A stretch of 64,000 bases of DNA. It comes from Streptomyces sp. CB02414. GTDB lineage: Bacteria > Actinomycetota > Actinomycetes > Streptomycetales > Streptomycetaceae. Position numbers and translations under genes: made by a program. The stretch lies in the NCBI RefSeq assembly GCF_001905385.1, contig NZ_LIPF01000003.1:124001-188000 (forward strand). Direction: 5' to 3'. Positions 18,152-27,081 of this stretch are shown piece after piece. The stretch's first letter is position 1; every line of letters starts with the position of its first letter. Under the pieces are notes generated by a model. That model saw only the letters and a list, made by a program, of their open reading frames with translations. It was not told the DNA's origin and did no database searches.

Positions 18152-18610
18152 ATGATCGGTGACATGGAGCAGCTGCCCACCACCCAGGCCGCCGTCACCG
18201 CCCTGCGCGCCATCGCCGAGGAGTACGCGCTGGAGATCGAGGTCAGCGACGACATCGGCGCCGACCAGACCTCCCGCCACAGCGCCGCGGGCGTGGGCGT
18301 GGTCATCGACGCCGACGGCTCCCTCCCCCACGAGGCCTTCGTCGAGTTCGGCGGGGTGCCCCGGGTGAGTGTCCGGCTCTTCCACGAGGGCGACGCCCTG
18401 ATCGACATCGAGGGAGTCGAGTGCCCGGACGTCCCGCGCGACGACGTCCCCGCTTTCCTGCGCTCCGTCTTCGGCGGTCTCGCCCACGTCAAGGGCCGCC
18501 GCTTCCCGCCCGGCTACCGCCTGATCGTGCCGCTGCCCGGCGATCGCGTGCACAAGGAATTTGTACCGATGGTCCTCCTCACCCCGTGGTTGAGCAGCCG
18601 TGTGCGGTGA
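18152..18610 (+). CDS. Conserved actinobacterial protein of unknown function
   Basis: A 152-aa soluble, acidic protein with no recognised domain. It has an N-terminal helix (TTQAAVTALRAIAEEYA) and a beta-rich middle (AAGVGVVIDADG, VSVRLFHEGDALIDIEG). The C-terminus GYRLIVPLPGDR... ends in LSSRVR. It starts six bases after the kptA stop, so co-transcription is likely. A functional link to RNA repair is only a positional inference. A second ATG at 18164 (MEQLPTT) is an alternative start. Confidence 0.7.
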   Translation: MIGDMEQLPTTQAAVTALRAIAEEYALEIEVSDDIGADQTSRHSAAGVGVVIDADGSLPHEAFVEFGGVPRVSVRLFHEGDALIDIEGVECPDVPRDDVPAFLRSVFGGLAHVKGRRFPPGYRLIVPLPGDRVHKEFVPMVLLTPWLSSRVR

Positions 18611-18621
18611 CGCCCGTGCAC

Positions 18622-18635
18622 GTTTCACGTGAAAC
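18622..18635. other. parS site, perfect, upstream of LLM oxidoreductase
   Basis: A perfect GTTTCACGTGAAAC ends 15 bases before the -10 of the downstream gene, so ParB occupancy could overlap its promoter. Confidence 0.9.
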
Positions 18636-18649
18636 CCGGGTCAGCCGCT

Positions 18650-18655
18650 TAGGCT
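18650..18655 (+). promoter_or_regulatory. -10 element of leaderless LLM gene
   Basis: TAGGCT ends seven bases before the ATG at 18663, and there is no ribosome site between them. The -35 position falls inside or next to the parS palindrome. Confidence 0.5.
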
Positions 18656-18662
18656 CGGAAGC

Positions 18663-19568
18663 ATGAGTCTTCGCTTGAGCACCGTGATCCTTCCGTACCG
18701 CCGCTGGCACGAGGGCGGCCGTTCGGCCTGGACGCGCGCCGAGCAGCTCGGTTTCCATACCGCGTACACCTACGATCATCTGTCCTGGAGGAGCTTCCGG
18801 GACGGCCCGTGGTTCGGCGCCGTTCCCACACTCACCGCCGCCGCGGCCGTCACCGAGCGGCTGCGCCTGGGCACCCTGGTGACCTCGCCGAACTTCCGGC
18901 ACCCGGTGACGCTCGCCAAGGAGCTGATCTCCCTCGACGACATCTCCGGCGGCCGGGTCACGCTCGGCATAGGAGCCGGCGGCACCGGCTTCGACGCCAC
19001 CGCCCTCGGCCAGGAGCCGTGGACACCGCGTGAGCGCGCCGACCGGTTCAACGAGTTCCTCCCGCTGCTGGACCGGCTGCTGACCGAGGACGCGGTGTCC
19101 TACGAGGGCGATTTCTACTCGGCCCACGAGGCCCGCAACATCCCGGGGTGTGTGCAGCGGCCCCGGCTGCCGTTCGCGGTGGCCGCGACCGGGCCGCGCG
19201 GTCTGCGACTCGCCGCGCAGTACGGGCAGGCCTGGGTGACCACCGGTGACCCGAAGCTCTTCGAGCACGGCACCCCCGAGCAGTCCGACCGGGCCCTGCG
19301 GGCGCAGGCCGACAAACTCGCCGACGCCTGCTCCGCCATCGGCCGGGAGGTGGTCGAGCTCGACAAGGTCCTGCTCACAGGCTTCACGCCGGACCGCAGC
19401 CGGCCGCTGGAGTCCGTGGACGCCTTCGTCGACTTCGCCGGCCGCCACCGTGACCTGGGCTTCACCGAACTCGTCGTCCACTGGCCGATCCCGGACTCGG
19501 ACTTCACGGCGGACGAGAAGGTCTTCGAGCGGATCGCCATGGAGGCCCCGGCGCAGCTGCGGGCATGA
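18663..19568 (+). CDS. Luciferase-like (LLM) flavin/F420-dependent oxidoreductase
   Basis: A 301-aa TIM-barrel protein of the bacterial-luciferase fold. Recognisable are YTYDHLSW (about residues 35-42), LGTLVTSPNFRHP (about 71-83), and LGIGAGGTGFDATALG (about 101-116), which binds the cofactor phosphate. Actinomycete members of this subgroup usually use coenzyme F420, but FMN cannot be excluded. The substrate is unknown. It stands alone between kptA's partner and a HAD gene. Transcription appears leaderless from a promoter next to a parS site. Confidence 0.88.
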   Translation: MSLRLSTVILPYRRWHEGGRSAWTRAEQLGFHTAYTYDHLSWRSFRDGPWFGAVPTLTAAAAVTERLRLGTLVTSPNFRHPVTLAKELISLDDISGGRVTLGIGAGGTGFDATALGQEPWTPRERADRFNEFLPLLDRLLTEDAVSYEGDFYSAHEARNIPGCVQRPRLPFAVAATGPRGLRLAAQYGQAWVTTGDPKLFEHGTPEQSDRALRAQADKLADACSAIGREVVELDKVLLTGFTPDRSRPLESVDAFVDFAGRHRDLGFTELVVHWPIPDSDFTADEKVFERIAMEAPAQLRA

Positions 19569-19634
19569 GAGCCGTAGCTCACATATGTGCAGAGTCGCGC
19601 ACGGGCGTGCAGGCATATGCGGGACAATGACCGG

Positions 19635-20504
19635 GTGACCTCAGCGACCCGACAGCCCGAGCCCCCGGCCGCGGTACTCCGCCCGCGGCTCATCGCCACC
19701 GACCTCGACGGCACCCTGCTGCGGGACGACAAGTCGGTTTCCCCGCGCACGGTCGCCGCGCTGGCCGCCGCCGAGAAGGCGGGCATCGAGGTCTTCTTCG
19801 TCACCGGCCGCCCCGCCCGCTGGATGGACGTCGTCAGCGCCCACGTCCACGGACACGGCCTCGCCATCTGCGGCAACGGCGCCGCCGTGGTCGACCTCCA
19901 CGGCGGCCCCGGCACACACCGGTTCGTGAAGGTCCGGGAGCTGGCCCGGGACAACGCGCTGGACGCCGTACGGCTGCTGCGCGAGGCGGCGCCCGGAACG
20001 GTGTACGCGGTCGAGCAGACGTACGGGTTCCACCAGGAGCCGGCGTACCCGAAGCTGCACATGGAGGTTCCCGACGACCTCCTGCCCGCCGAGGAGATCT
20101 TGGCGCCGGGCGGTCGCGCCGCCGAGGAGCCGGTCCTCAAGATCCTGGCCTTCCACCCCGAGCTGGACCCCGACGGCTTCCTCGCACTGGCCCGCCTCGC
20201 CATCGGCGACCGCGCCAACGTCACCCGGTCCAGCCCCAGCGCCCTGCTGGAGATCAGCGGCCCGGACGTCTCCAAGGCCAGCACACTCGCCCTGTGCTGC
20301 GCCGAGCGCGGCATCTCGCACGAGGAGGTCGTCGCCTTCGGCGACATGCCGAACGACGTGGAGATGCTCACCTGGGCGGGACGGTCGTACGCCATGGGCA
20401 ACGCGCATCCGGACGTGGTCGCCGCCGCGTCGGGGCGGACGGTCGCCAACAACGAGGACGGGGTGGCCGTGGTCATCGAACGGATCCTGGCGGAGCTGCC
20501 CTAG
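19635..20504 (+). CDS. HAD-superfamily phosphatase (Cof type), second copy
   Basis: A 289-aa HAD phosphatase closely resembling the protein at 10545-11396. It shares the nucleophile motif [11 protein letters not shown] and the C-terminal [11 protein letters not shown], with a large Cof-type cap between. The substrate is unknown. The GTG at 19635 (VTSATRQ) is preferred; ATG at 19617 is an in-frame alternative. It converges on the M23 peptidase gene with only 28 bases between the stops and no hairpin visible there. Confidence 0.88.
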   Translation: MTSATRQPEPPAAVLRPRLIATDLDGTLLRDDKSVSPRTVAALAAAEKAGIEVFFVTGRPARWMDVVSAHVHGHGLAICGNGAAVVDLHGGPGTHRFVKVRELARDNALDAVRLLREAAPGTVYAVEQTYGFHQEPAYPKLHMEVPDDLLPAEEILAPGGRAAEEPVLKILAFHPELDPDGFLALARLAIGDRANVTRSSPSALLEISGPDVSKASTLALCCAERGISHEEVVAFGDMPNDVEMLTWAGRSYAMGNAHPDVVAAASGRTVANNEDGVAVVIERILAELP

Positions 20505-20532
20505 CGTTCGCCCGGCGGCGCTCCCCGGCCCG

Positions 20533-21576
20533 TCAGAGCGAGACCCCGCGCTCCGACAGCCACGGCACCGGGTCCAGGGCCGACCCCATCTCGGGTGTCA
20601 CCCGCACCTCGAAGTGCAGATGCGGGCCGGTGGAGTTGCCGGTACTGCCCGACTGCCCGACCCACTGGCCGGGCCGGACCCTCTCGCCCTGGTCGACGGC
20701 GACCGTGGCGAGATGGGCGTACTGCGTGTAGTAGCCGCCGGCGTGCTGGACCACGACCTGCATGCCGAAGGCCCCGCCGCAGGACACCTTCACCACCCGG
20801 CCCGCGCCGACCGACCGCACCGGTGTCCCGACCGGCACCGCGAAGTCCTGACCGGTGTGCCGGTTCGCCCAGCGTGCCCCGCCGCTGCCGAAGGACGCCG
20901 ACAGCGCATACGTCTGCACCGGTGCGACCCAGGAGCGGCCCACGTCCTCGTCGGGCTGGTCGAGGCGGACCGCGCCCGGGCACGAACCGGCCGTGACCGA
21001 GGCGTCCGCCTCCCCCTCCAGGCGCGCCCGGGCCGCCTCCAGCTTCCCCTCGATCTCCTGCTTCAGCTCGGCCAGATCCGCGTTGCGCTCCTCAAGCGCC
21101 CGCCAGGCGGCCTGGGCTTTCGCCTCGTCGGCGGCGAGCCGGGCCTCGGCCCGCAGGCTCCGGCCGATGGCGTTGTTGACGGCCACGTCGGCCCGGGCAA
21201 GGGCGTGCTGACCGCGCATCAGCCCGTCGGGGTCGTCGGCCAGCAGCATCTGCGCGGTGAGCGGCAACCCTCCGCTGCCGCGATACTGCGCGCGGGCGAT
21301 ACGGCCCAGGTCCTCGTGCATGCCGTCGATCTTCCGCCGCTGCCGGTCGAGACGCTTCTCGTACTCCAGGGCCTTCGACCGCTGTGCCTCGGCCTCGCGC
21401 CGCCCGTCCTCGTACTGCCGGGTGGCCTCGGCCGCGTCCGCGTACAGTCGCGCCACCTGTGCGCCGGTGGCGGAGGCGCCGTCCTCGTCCCCGGCGTCCG
21501 TGGGACGGGCGGCGAGCACGGCGAGCGCGCACAGCAGCACCGGAACCAGCAGCGGGTGACGGCGAGGTGAGCGCAT
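20533..21576 (-). CDS. Secreted M23 (LytM) metallopeptidase with coiled coil
   Basis: A 347-aa exported protein. A signal peptide (residues 1-27) is followed by a long charged coiled coil (about 45-190). The C-terminal LytM domain (about 225-335) has the zinc ligands in HTGQD and the closing HLHFE. These proteins cut peptidoglycan cross-links. The coiled-coil plus LytM layout matches EnvC- or RipA-associated regulators and Streptomyces sporulation hydrolases. Because the His and Asp ligands are intact, it is probably an active enzyme rather than an EnvC-type activator. Confidence 0.92.
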   Translation of the reverse strand: MRSPRRHPLLVPVLLCALAVLAARPTDAGDEDGASATGAQVARLYADAAEATRQYEDGRREAEAQRSKALEYEKRLDRQRRKIDGMHEDLGRIARAQYRGSGGLPLTAQMLLADDPDGLMRGQHALARADVAVNNAIGRSLRAEARLAADEAKAQAAWRALEERNADLAELKQEIEGKLEAARARLEGEADASVTAGSCPGAVRLDQPDEDVGRSWVAPVQTYALSASFGSGGARWANRHTGQDFAVPVGTPVRSVGAGRVVKVSCGGAFGMQVVVQHAGGYYTQYAHLATVAVDQGERVRPGQWVGQSGSTGNSTGPHLHFEVRVTPEMGSALDPVPWLSERGVSL

Positions 21577-21698
21577 GTCAGCGATCGTGGACCGAGCACA
21601 GGCCTGGGGTCTCCTTCAGCTCGTACGAGTGGGGGACCCGTTGCTGCACACGGCGCAGTACCGCTGCTGCACATGGGGCAACGCGGCGGCAACGGTGC

Positions 21699-23381
21699 TC
21701 AGTACGGGGCCTCCCACTGCACCGTCGTGCCGCTGCCGTCCCTCCCGATGCCCGGCCCGGTCCGGCTGGTGCCCCCGATGGTCTCGGCGCGCCGCTCGAG
21801 ATTGCGCAGCCCACTGCGCCGTCCGCCCTCGGGGATGCCGACACCGTCGTCCGCGACGGTCAGCCGCACCCCCGGCCGGCCGTCCGGGAGCGTCACCGTG
21901 GCATCGACGACCACCTCGATCCGGGTGGCACCGGCGTGCCGGAAGGCGTTGGACAGGGTCTCGCGCAGCGCGGCGATGAGGTTCTTGCCGGTCAGGTCAC
22001 CGACGGCGGTGTCGACCGGGCCGACGAAGCGGTGGGAGGGCGAGAAACCGAGCGGCACGGCGGCCATGGCGACCTCGCGCAGCACGCGTGTGCGCAGCCC
22101 CTCGAGTGCCTCGGCGGGCTGCCGCAGCGCGAAGATGGCGGAGCGGATCTCCTGGATGGTGACGTCGAGTTCGTCGACGGCCCCGCCCACCCCGTCACGC
22201 ACCTCGGGCGCGAGCACCCTGCGCTGTGCGCTCTCCAGCATCATTCCCGTGGCGAACAGCCGCTGGATCACGAGGTCGTGCAGATCGCGCGCGATGCGGT
22301 CGCGGTCCTCGTAGACGGCGAGCCGTTCCCGGTCGCGCTGGGCGTCGGCCATCGTCAGGGCCAGCGCGGCCTGCGAGGCGAACCGGTCGCCGAGTGCGCG
22401 CTCCGTCCGCGTGAACGGACGCTCCCCTCGGGCGCGGGGCATGACGAGACCACCGAGGACCCGCCCGTCCCTGCACAGGGGCAGCAGCATGATCGGTCCG
22501 TAGCCACGCACGGGCCCCGCCGCCGTTCGTGGGTCGGTGGCGGCATCGTCCACGAACAGCGGTCGCCCGGCCAGCAGTTCGGCGACGACGCCGTTGTCCG
22601 GCGGGATGACCGTGCCGAGGGCCTTCGTGGCGTGCTGCGCGGCGACGGCCACGATCTCCAGGCCGCCCCCGTCGGCCGGCAGCAGCACGATTCCCGCCCG
22701 CGCTCCGGAGAGCCGGCGGGCGTGTTCGGCGACGACCTGGAGGGCCTCGTCCATGTCACCGCCGGAGAGCAGCGCGGTGGTCACGGCGACCGACCCGTCG
22801 ATCCAGCGCTCCCGCTGCTGGGCGGCTTCGTACAGTCGCGCGTTGCCGATCGCGATACCGGCCTCGGTGGCCAGGACCCGGACCATCGCGAGGTCGTAGT
22901 CGTTGAACGGCTCCCCGGCCGGCTTGTCGCTCAGGTAGAGGTTGCCGAAGTTCTCGCCGTGTACACGGATGGGGACGCCGAGGAAGCTGCGCATCGGCGG
23001 GTGGTGCTCGGGGAAACCGCAGGAGCGCGGGTCCTCGGTCAGGTCCGTGAGCCGGACCGGGCCCGGGTCGCGAATGAGGGCGCCGAGCAGACCCTTGTGC
23101 CCGTCGGGCAGGTGGCCGATCCGCCGGGCGGTCGCCTCGTCGACGCCGTGGTGCACGAACTCGGCGAGGCCGTCACCGTCCTCGTCGACGACGCCGATGG
23201 CCGCGTAGCGGGCGCTCGCCAGGTCGGCCGCCGTCTCGCAGATCCGGTTCAGCGTGGAGTGCAGTTCCAGTCCGCTGCCGACGGAACGCATCGCGTCCAG
23301 CAGCTTCGGCACCCGCGCCAGGAGCTCGGCCGAGGTCCCCTGGTGGGGCGGCTGCGGGCCGGGAAGCGGTGCAGGGGGCAT
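21699..23381 (-). CDS. GAF-domain sensor histidine kinase (DevS/DosS type)
   Basis: A 560-aa soluble kinase with two GAF domains (about residues 35-180 and 200-345), a HisKA_3 dimerisation helix with the phospho-acceptor His in ARDLHDLVIQ, and a GHKL ATPase domain (NAFRHAG, ADDGVGIP, GLRNLERRAE). The layout is that of mycobacterial DevS/DosT, which sense oxygen, NO or redox through the first GAF. It lies downstream of cydABCD on the same strand with a 117-base gap, which fits a redox or oxygen signal. No response regulator is adjacent, so its partner is elsewhere. A symmetric element sits just upstream. Confidence 0.92.
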   Translation of the reverse strand: MPPAPLPGPQPPHQGTSAELLARVPKLLDAMRSVGSGLELHSTLNRICETAADLASARYAAIGVVDEDGDGLAEFVHHGVDEATARRIGHLPDGHKGLLGALIRDPGPVRLTDLTEDPRSCGFPEHHPPMRSFLGVPIRVHGENFGNLYLSDKPAGEPFNDYDLAMVRVLATEAGIAIGNARLYEAAQQRERWIDGSVAVTTALLSGGDMDEALQVVAEHARRLSGARAGIVLLPADGGGLEIVAVAAQHATKALGTVIPPDNGVVAELLAGRPLFVDDAATDPRTAAGPVRGYGPIMLLPLCRDGRVLGGLVMPRARGERPFTRTERALGDRFASQAALALTMADAQRDRERLAVYEDRDRIARDLHDLVIQRLFATGMMLESAQRRVLAPEVRDGVGGAVDELDVTIQEIRSAIFALRQPAEALEGLRTRVLREVAMAAVPLGFSPSHRFVGPVDTAVGDLTGKNLIAALRETLSNAFRHAGATRIEVVVDATVTLPDGRPGVRLTVADDGVGIPEGGRRSGLRNLERRAETIGGTSRTGPGIGRDGSGTTVQWEAPY

Positions 23382-23408
23382 GACCCGAGCCTAATGAGCC
23401 CCTTTTGT

Positions 23409-23430
23409 TCAGGAAAGTCGTATTTCCTGA
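23409..23430. promoter_or_regulatory. Inverted repeat upstream of the histidine kinase
   Basis: Eight-base arms TCAGGAAA and TTTCCTGA are separated by six bases, 28 bases upstream of the kinase start and 69 bases beyond the cydCD stop. It could be an operator or a weak terminator for cydCD. The arms are AT-rich and symmetric, which fits a protein-binding site better. Confidence 0.45.
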
Positions 23431-23498
23431 GAGAGTCGTGAACTGCGGGATTGGCGGGCCGTGGCATCTCGCGGCTGCGGCGGCGCCGGTCAGCCGGG

Positions 23499-26400
23499 TC
23501 ACACCACACCCACCAGCAGTTCCGACGCCGCCTCCCGCTCGGCCATGGTCCGCAGCGGACCCGGTACGGCGGCCAGCTCCGCGTAGGTCCCCCGCTGCAC
23601 GGCCCGGCCCTCGTCCAGCACGATCACCTCGTCCACGGCCTCCAGACCGGCCAGCCTGTGCGTGATCAGGAGGGTGGTACGGCCCTCGGTGGCGGCCAGC
23701 AGATCGGCGGTGAGCGCATCGGCGGTCGGCAGGTCCAGGTGCTCGGCGGGCTCGTCCAGCACCAGGACCGGGAAGTCGGCGAGCAGCGCCCGGGCAAGGG
23801 CCAGCCGTTGGCGCTGCCCGCCGGAGAGCCGGGCACCGTGCTCTCCCACCAGCGTGTCCAGGCCCTCGGGCAGGCCATCGGCCCACGCCAGCAGCCGGGC
23901 CCGCTCCAGCGCCTCCCGCAGTTCGCCCTCGGTGGCGTCCTTCCTGGCCAGCAGCAGGTTCTCCCGCACCGAACTGTCGAAGAGGTGCGCGTCCTGGGCG
24001 CACAGTCCGACGAGTCGCCGTACGCCGTCGCCCGCCAGGGCACTGGCGTCCACGCCGGCCAGCGTGTAGGAACCGGCGTCCGTGTCGAGGAACCTCAGCA
24101 GCACCTGGGCCAGGGTGGTCTTGCCGGACCCCGAAGGACCGACCACAGCGACGCGGCGGCCCTTCGCCAGGGTCAGGTCCAGCCTCGCCAGGGCGTCCCG
24201 GCCCTGCCCGGTGTACCGGGCGGCCAGCCCTTTGAGGACGACCGGGAACGGCGACGCGGGGGCCTGTCGGGGCGTCTCCGGCTCCCGTACGGGCTCGGGA
24301 GCGTCGAGCACGTCGTGCACGCGCTCCGCACTCCTGTGGACGCGCTGGCGGTACTGCACGGCCAGTGGCAGACCGAGTACGGCCTCGAAGGCAGCCAGCG
24401 GGGTGAGCACCACGACGGCCACGGCCACACCGGTGAGCCGGCCGTCGGCGACCGCCTGAACACCGACGAAAGCAGCGCCCGCGACCGTCAGGCCGGAGAT
24501 CAGGGCGGTGAGTCCGTCGCCCAGCGCGGTGGCGGTGGCAGCGCGCGAGGCGATCCGGGTGAGCGCGCCGTCGGCCCGGCGCGCCTCGGCGGCCCGCGCG
24601 GGCAGGGCGCCGGCGACGGTCAGTTCGGCGGTACCGGTGAGCAGGTCGGTCACCCGGGTGGCGAGCACACCGCGGGCGGGCGCCAGCCTGTGCTCGGCCC
24701 TTCGTGCCACGGCACCGGTGATCAGCGGGACCCCCGCTCCGGCCGCCAGCAGGCCGACGGCGAGCACGGCGCCCGCCTCCGGCAGCAGCCAGGCGGTGAA
24801 GCCGACGGACGCGATGGAGACGACCACCGCGGAACCGGCGGGCAGCAGCCAGCGCAGCCAGTAGTCCTGCAGGGCGTCGACATCGGAGACGAGCCGGGAC
24901 AGCAGGTCGCCCCGGCGGCTGCGGCGCAGTCCGGCGGGTGCCAGCCGCTCCAGTCGCCGGTACACGGCGACGCGGGTGTCGGCCAGCATTCGCAGCACCG
25001 CGTCATGGGACACGAGCCGCTCGGCATAGCGGAACACGGCACGTCCGATTCCGAAGGCACGCGTCGCCGTCACGGCCACCATCAGGTAGAGCACCGGTGG
25101 CTGCTCGGACGCCCGCGAGATGAGATACCCGGAGGTGGCCATCAGGCCGACGGCACTTCCCAGGGCCAGGCTGCTGAGCAACAGCGCGAGACCCAGCCGC
25201 CCACGCCGGGCGGCTGCCATGGCTCGCACCCTGGCGAGGACTCCGCCCACGCTCTCCATCCCCGTGACCGGGTCGTCGAGGGCCGCTCGGGCCGGGGCGT
25301 CAGCGGCCTCCGCCTGAGGCCGTGCGGCAGGTGCCGCGCCGTGGACGCCGTGGGCCGCGACGGCGCCGGTCGGCTCCTCCAGCCGCACCACCCGGTCGGC
25401 CACCTCCAGCAGGGCCGGCCGGTGCACGACCAGCAGCACCGTCCGTCCCGCCGCCAGCCTCCGCACCGCAGCCACGATCTCGGCCTCGGTGGCACCGTCC
25501 AGTGCGGCCGTCGGCTCGTCCAGCAGCAGCACGGGCCGGTCGGCGAGGAACGCCCTGGCGAGCGCCAGCCGCTGCCGCTGCCCCGCGGACAGTCCGCTGC
25601 CGCCCTCGCCGAGCACCGTCGCCGTGCCCTCGGGCAGCGCGTCCACGAACGCCAGCGCATGGGCGTCGCGCAGCGCCCGTCGTACGGCGTCGTCGTCGGC
25701 ATCGGGCCGCGCCAGCCGTACGTTCTCGGCGATGGTGCCCGCGTACAGGTGCGGGTGCTGCGGCACCCAGGCGACACGGGTGTGCCACTGCTCCAGGTCG
25801 AGGTCGGTGAGGTCGGCTCCCCCTACGCGGACTCGTCCGCCGGCCGGGCGCACGAAGCCGAGCAGAGTGGTGAGGAGCGTCGACTTGCCCGCTCCGCTCG
25901 GGCCGACCAGGGCGACGGTCTCCCCGGGTTCGACGGTGAAGTTCACGTCCGTCACGGCATCCGTGGCGCGTCCGGGATAGCGGACGGTCACGCCCTCGAA
26001 CGCCAGAGGGCCGGTGGTCGGTACGGTGCCGGTCCCCGCGGCCGGTACCGGTCGTTCCAGCACCGAGAAGATCTCCTCGGCGGCGGCGAGGCCTTCTGCC
26101 GCCGCGTGGTACTGGGCGCCGACCTGGCGCAGTGGCAGATATGCCTCGGGTGCGAGCACCAGCACGACCAGCCCGTCGTAGAGGGCCATGTCCCCGTGGA
26201 CGAGCCGCATGCCGATGGTGACGGCGACGAGCGCCACGGAGAGCGTGGCCAGAAGTTCCAGTGCGAAGGACGACAGAAAGGCGATCCGCAGGGTCCGCAT
26301 GGTGGCCTGCCGGTACTCGCCGGTGATGCGCTTGATCGACTCGGCCTGTGCCTTGGCCCGCCCGAAGACCTTCAGCGTCGGCAGCCCGGCGACCACGTCC

Positions 26401-27011
26401 AGGAAGTGCCCGGACAGCCGGGACAGCAACCGCCACTGACGGTCCATCCGGGACTGAGTCGCCCAGCCGATCAGCACCATGAAGATCGGAATGAGCGGCA
26501 GGGTACCGACGATGATGGCCGCCGAGACCCAGTCCTCGGTGACGATGCGGGCCAGCACCGCGACGGGGACGACCACCGCGAGTCCCAGCTGGGGCAGGTA
26601 GCGCGAGAAGTAGTCGTCGAGGGCATCGACGCCCCGCGTGGCCAGGGCGACCAGCGACCCGGTCTGCTGTCCGCTCAGCCACCCGGGGCCGAGCGCCGTG
26701 GCCCGCTCCAGCAGCCGGCCGCGCAGCTCCGACTTCACCGCCGCGCTCGCCCGGTGCGCGGCCAGTTCGGTGAGCCATCCGACCAGCGCGCGACCGCATG
26801 CCACGCCCACCAGGAGCAGCAGCGGAGTGCGGAGTTCGGCTGCCGTCATGTCCTGCTGGAAGGCGCCCACCACCACCTCGGCGATGAGCATCGCCTGGGC
26901 GACGAGAAGTCCCGCGCCGACGGCGCCGAGAGCGACGACCGCCATCAGGAAGAGTCGAGTGGCGCGAGCGTACCGCAGAAGACGTGGGTCGATGGGTTTC
27001 ACGTGAAACAT
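23499..27011 (-). CDS. cydCD: Fused CydD-CydC thiol ABC transporter
   Basis: An 1170-aa protein joining two ABC half-transporters, each with six helices plus an ATPase. The first half has Walker A GPSGAGKST and signature LSAGQRQR; the second has GPSGSGKTT and LSGGQRQR. CydDC exports glutathione or cysteine (here probably another thiol) and is required for assembly of cytochrome bd. Fusion into one chain is usual in Streptomyces. A loop rich in Ala/Pro (about residues 560-590) joins the halves. The ATG at 27011 follows GGGAGG. A perfect parS (26996-27009) begins at the last base of the start codon; residues 2-4 Phe-His-Val lie wholly inside it and Lys5 begins in it. Confidence 0.95.
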   Translation of the reverse strand: MFHVKPIDPRLLRYARATRLFLMAVVALGAVGAGLLVAQAMLIAEVVVGAFQQDMTAAELRTPLLLLVGVACGRALVGWLTELAAHRASAAVKSELRGRLLERATALGPGWLSGQQTGSLVALATRGVDALDDYFSRYLPQLGLAVVVPVAVLARIVTEDWVSAAIIVGTLPLIPIFMVLIGWATQSRMDRQWRLLSRLSGHFLDVVAGLPTLKVFGRAKAQAESIKRITGEYRQATMRTLRIAFLSSFALELLATLSVALVAVTIGMRLVHGDMALYDGLVVLVLAPEAYLPLRQVGAQYHAAAEGLAAAEEIFSVLERPVPAAGTGTVPTTGPLAFEGVTVRYPGRATDAVTDVNFTVEPGETVALVGPSGAGKSTLLTTLLGFVRPAGGRVRVGGADLTDLDLEQWHTRVAWVPQHPHLYAGTIAENVRLARPDADDDAVRRALRDAHALAFVDALPEGTATVLGEGGSGLSAGQRQRLALARAFLADRPVLLLDEPTAALDGATEAEIVAAVRRLAAGRTVLLVVHRPALLEVADRVVRLEEPTGAVAAHGVHGAAPAARPQAEAADAPARAALDDPVTGMESVGGVLARVRAMAAARRGRLGLALLLSSLALGSAVGLMATSGYLISRASEQPPVLYLMVAVTATRAFGIGRAVFRYAERLVSHDAVLRMLADTRVAVYRRLERLAPAGLRRSRRGDLLSRLVSDVDALQDYWLRWLLPAGSAVVVSIASVGFTAWLLPEAGAVLAVGLLAAGAGVPLITGAVARRAEHRLAPARGVLATRVTDLLTGTAELTVAGALPARAAEARRADGALTRIASRAATATALGDGLTALISGLTVAGAAFVGVQAVADGRLTGVAVAVVVLTPLAAFEAVLGLPLAVQYRQRVHRSAERVHDVLDAPEPVREPETPRQAPASPFPVVLKGLAARYTGQGRDALARLDLTLAKGRRVAVVGPSGSGKTTLAQVLLRFLDTDAGSYTLAGVDASALAGDGVRRLVGLCAQDAHLFDSSVRENLLLARKDATEGELREALERARLLAWADGLPEGLDTLVGEHGARLSGGQRQRLALARALLADFPVLVLDEPAEHLDLPTADALTADLLAATEGRTTLLITHRLAGLEAVDEVIVLDEGRAVQRGTYAELAAVPGPLRTMAEREAASELLVGVV
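26996..27009. other. parS site, perfect, overlapping the cydCD start
   Basis: A perfect 14-bp palindrome. It includes the G of the cydCD start codon and codons 2-4, so codon choice here is dictated by the ParB site. Confidence 0.9.
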
Positions 27012-27032
27012 GCCCTCCCGTCCGGAGAGGGT

Positions 27033-27046
27033 GTTTCACGTGAAAC
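27033..27046. other. parS site, perfect, cydB-cydCD gap
   Basis: The second perfect GTTTCACGTGAAAC, 37 bases from the first (start to start), upstream of the cydCD ribosome site. Confidence 0.9.
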
Positions 27047-27054
27047 TGGAGGAC

Positions 27055-27068
27055 GTGTCACGTGAAAC
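27055..27068. other. parS-like site, one mismatch
   Basis: GTGTCACGTGAAAC differs from the consensus at position 3. It lies 22 bases from the second site, making a three-site cluster within 73 bases. Confidence 0.7.
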
Positions 27069-27081
27069 ACCCCCGTCGGAC

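Noticed and set aside
23451..27065. A 1204-codon open frame on the plus strand antisense to cydCD
   Set aside because: It is a high-GC shadow frame: composition is Gly/Gln/Arg-rich without domains, while the opposite strand encodes an intact ABC fusion.
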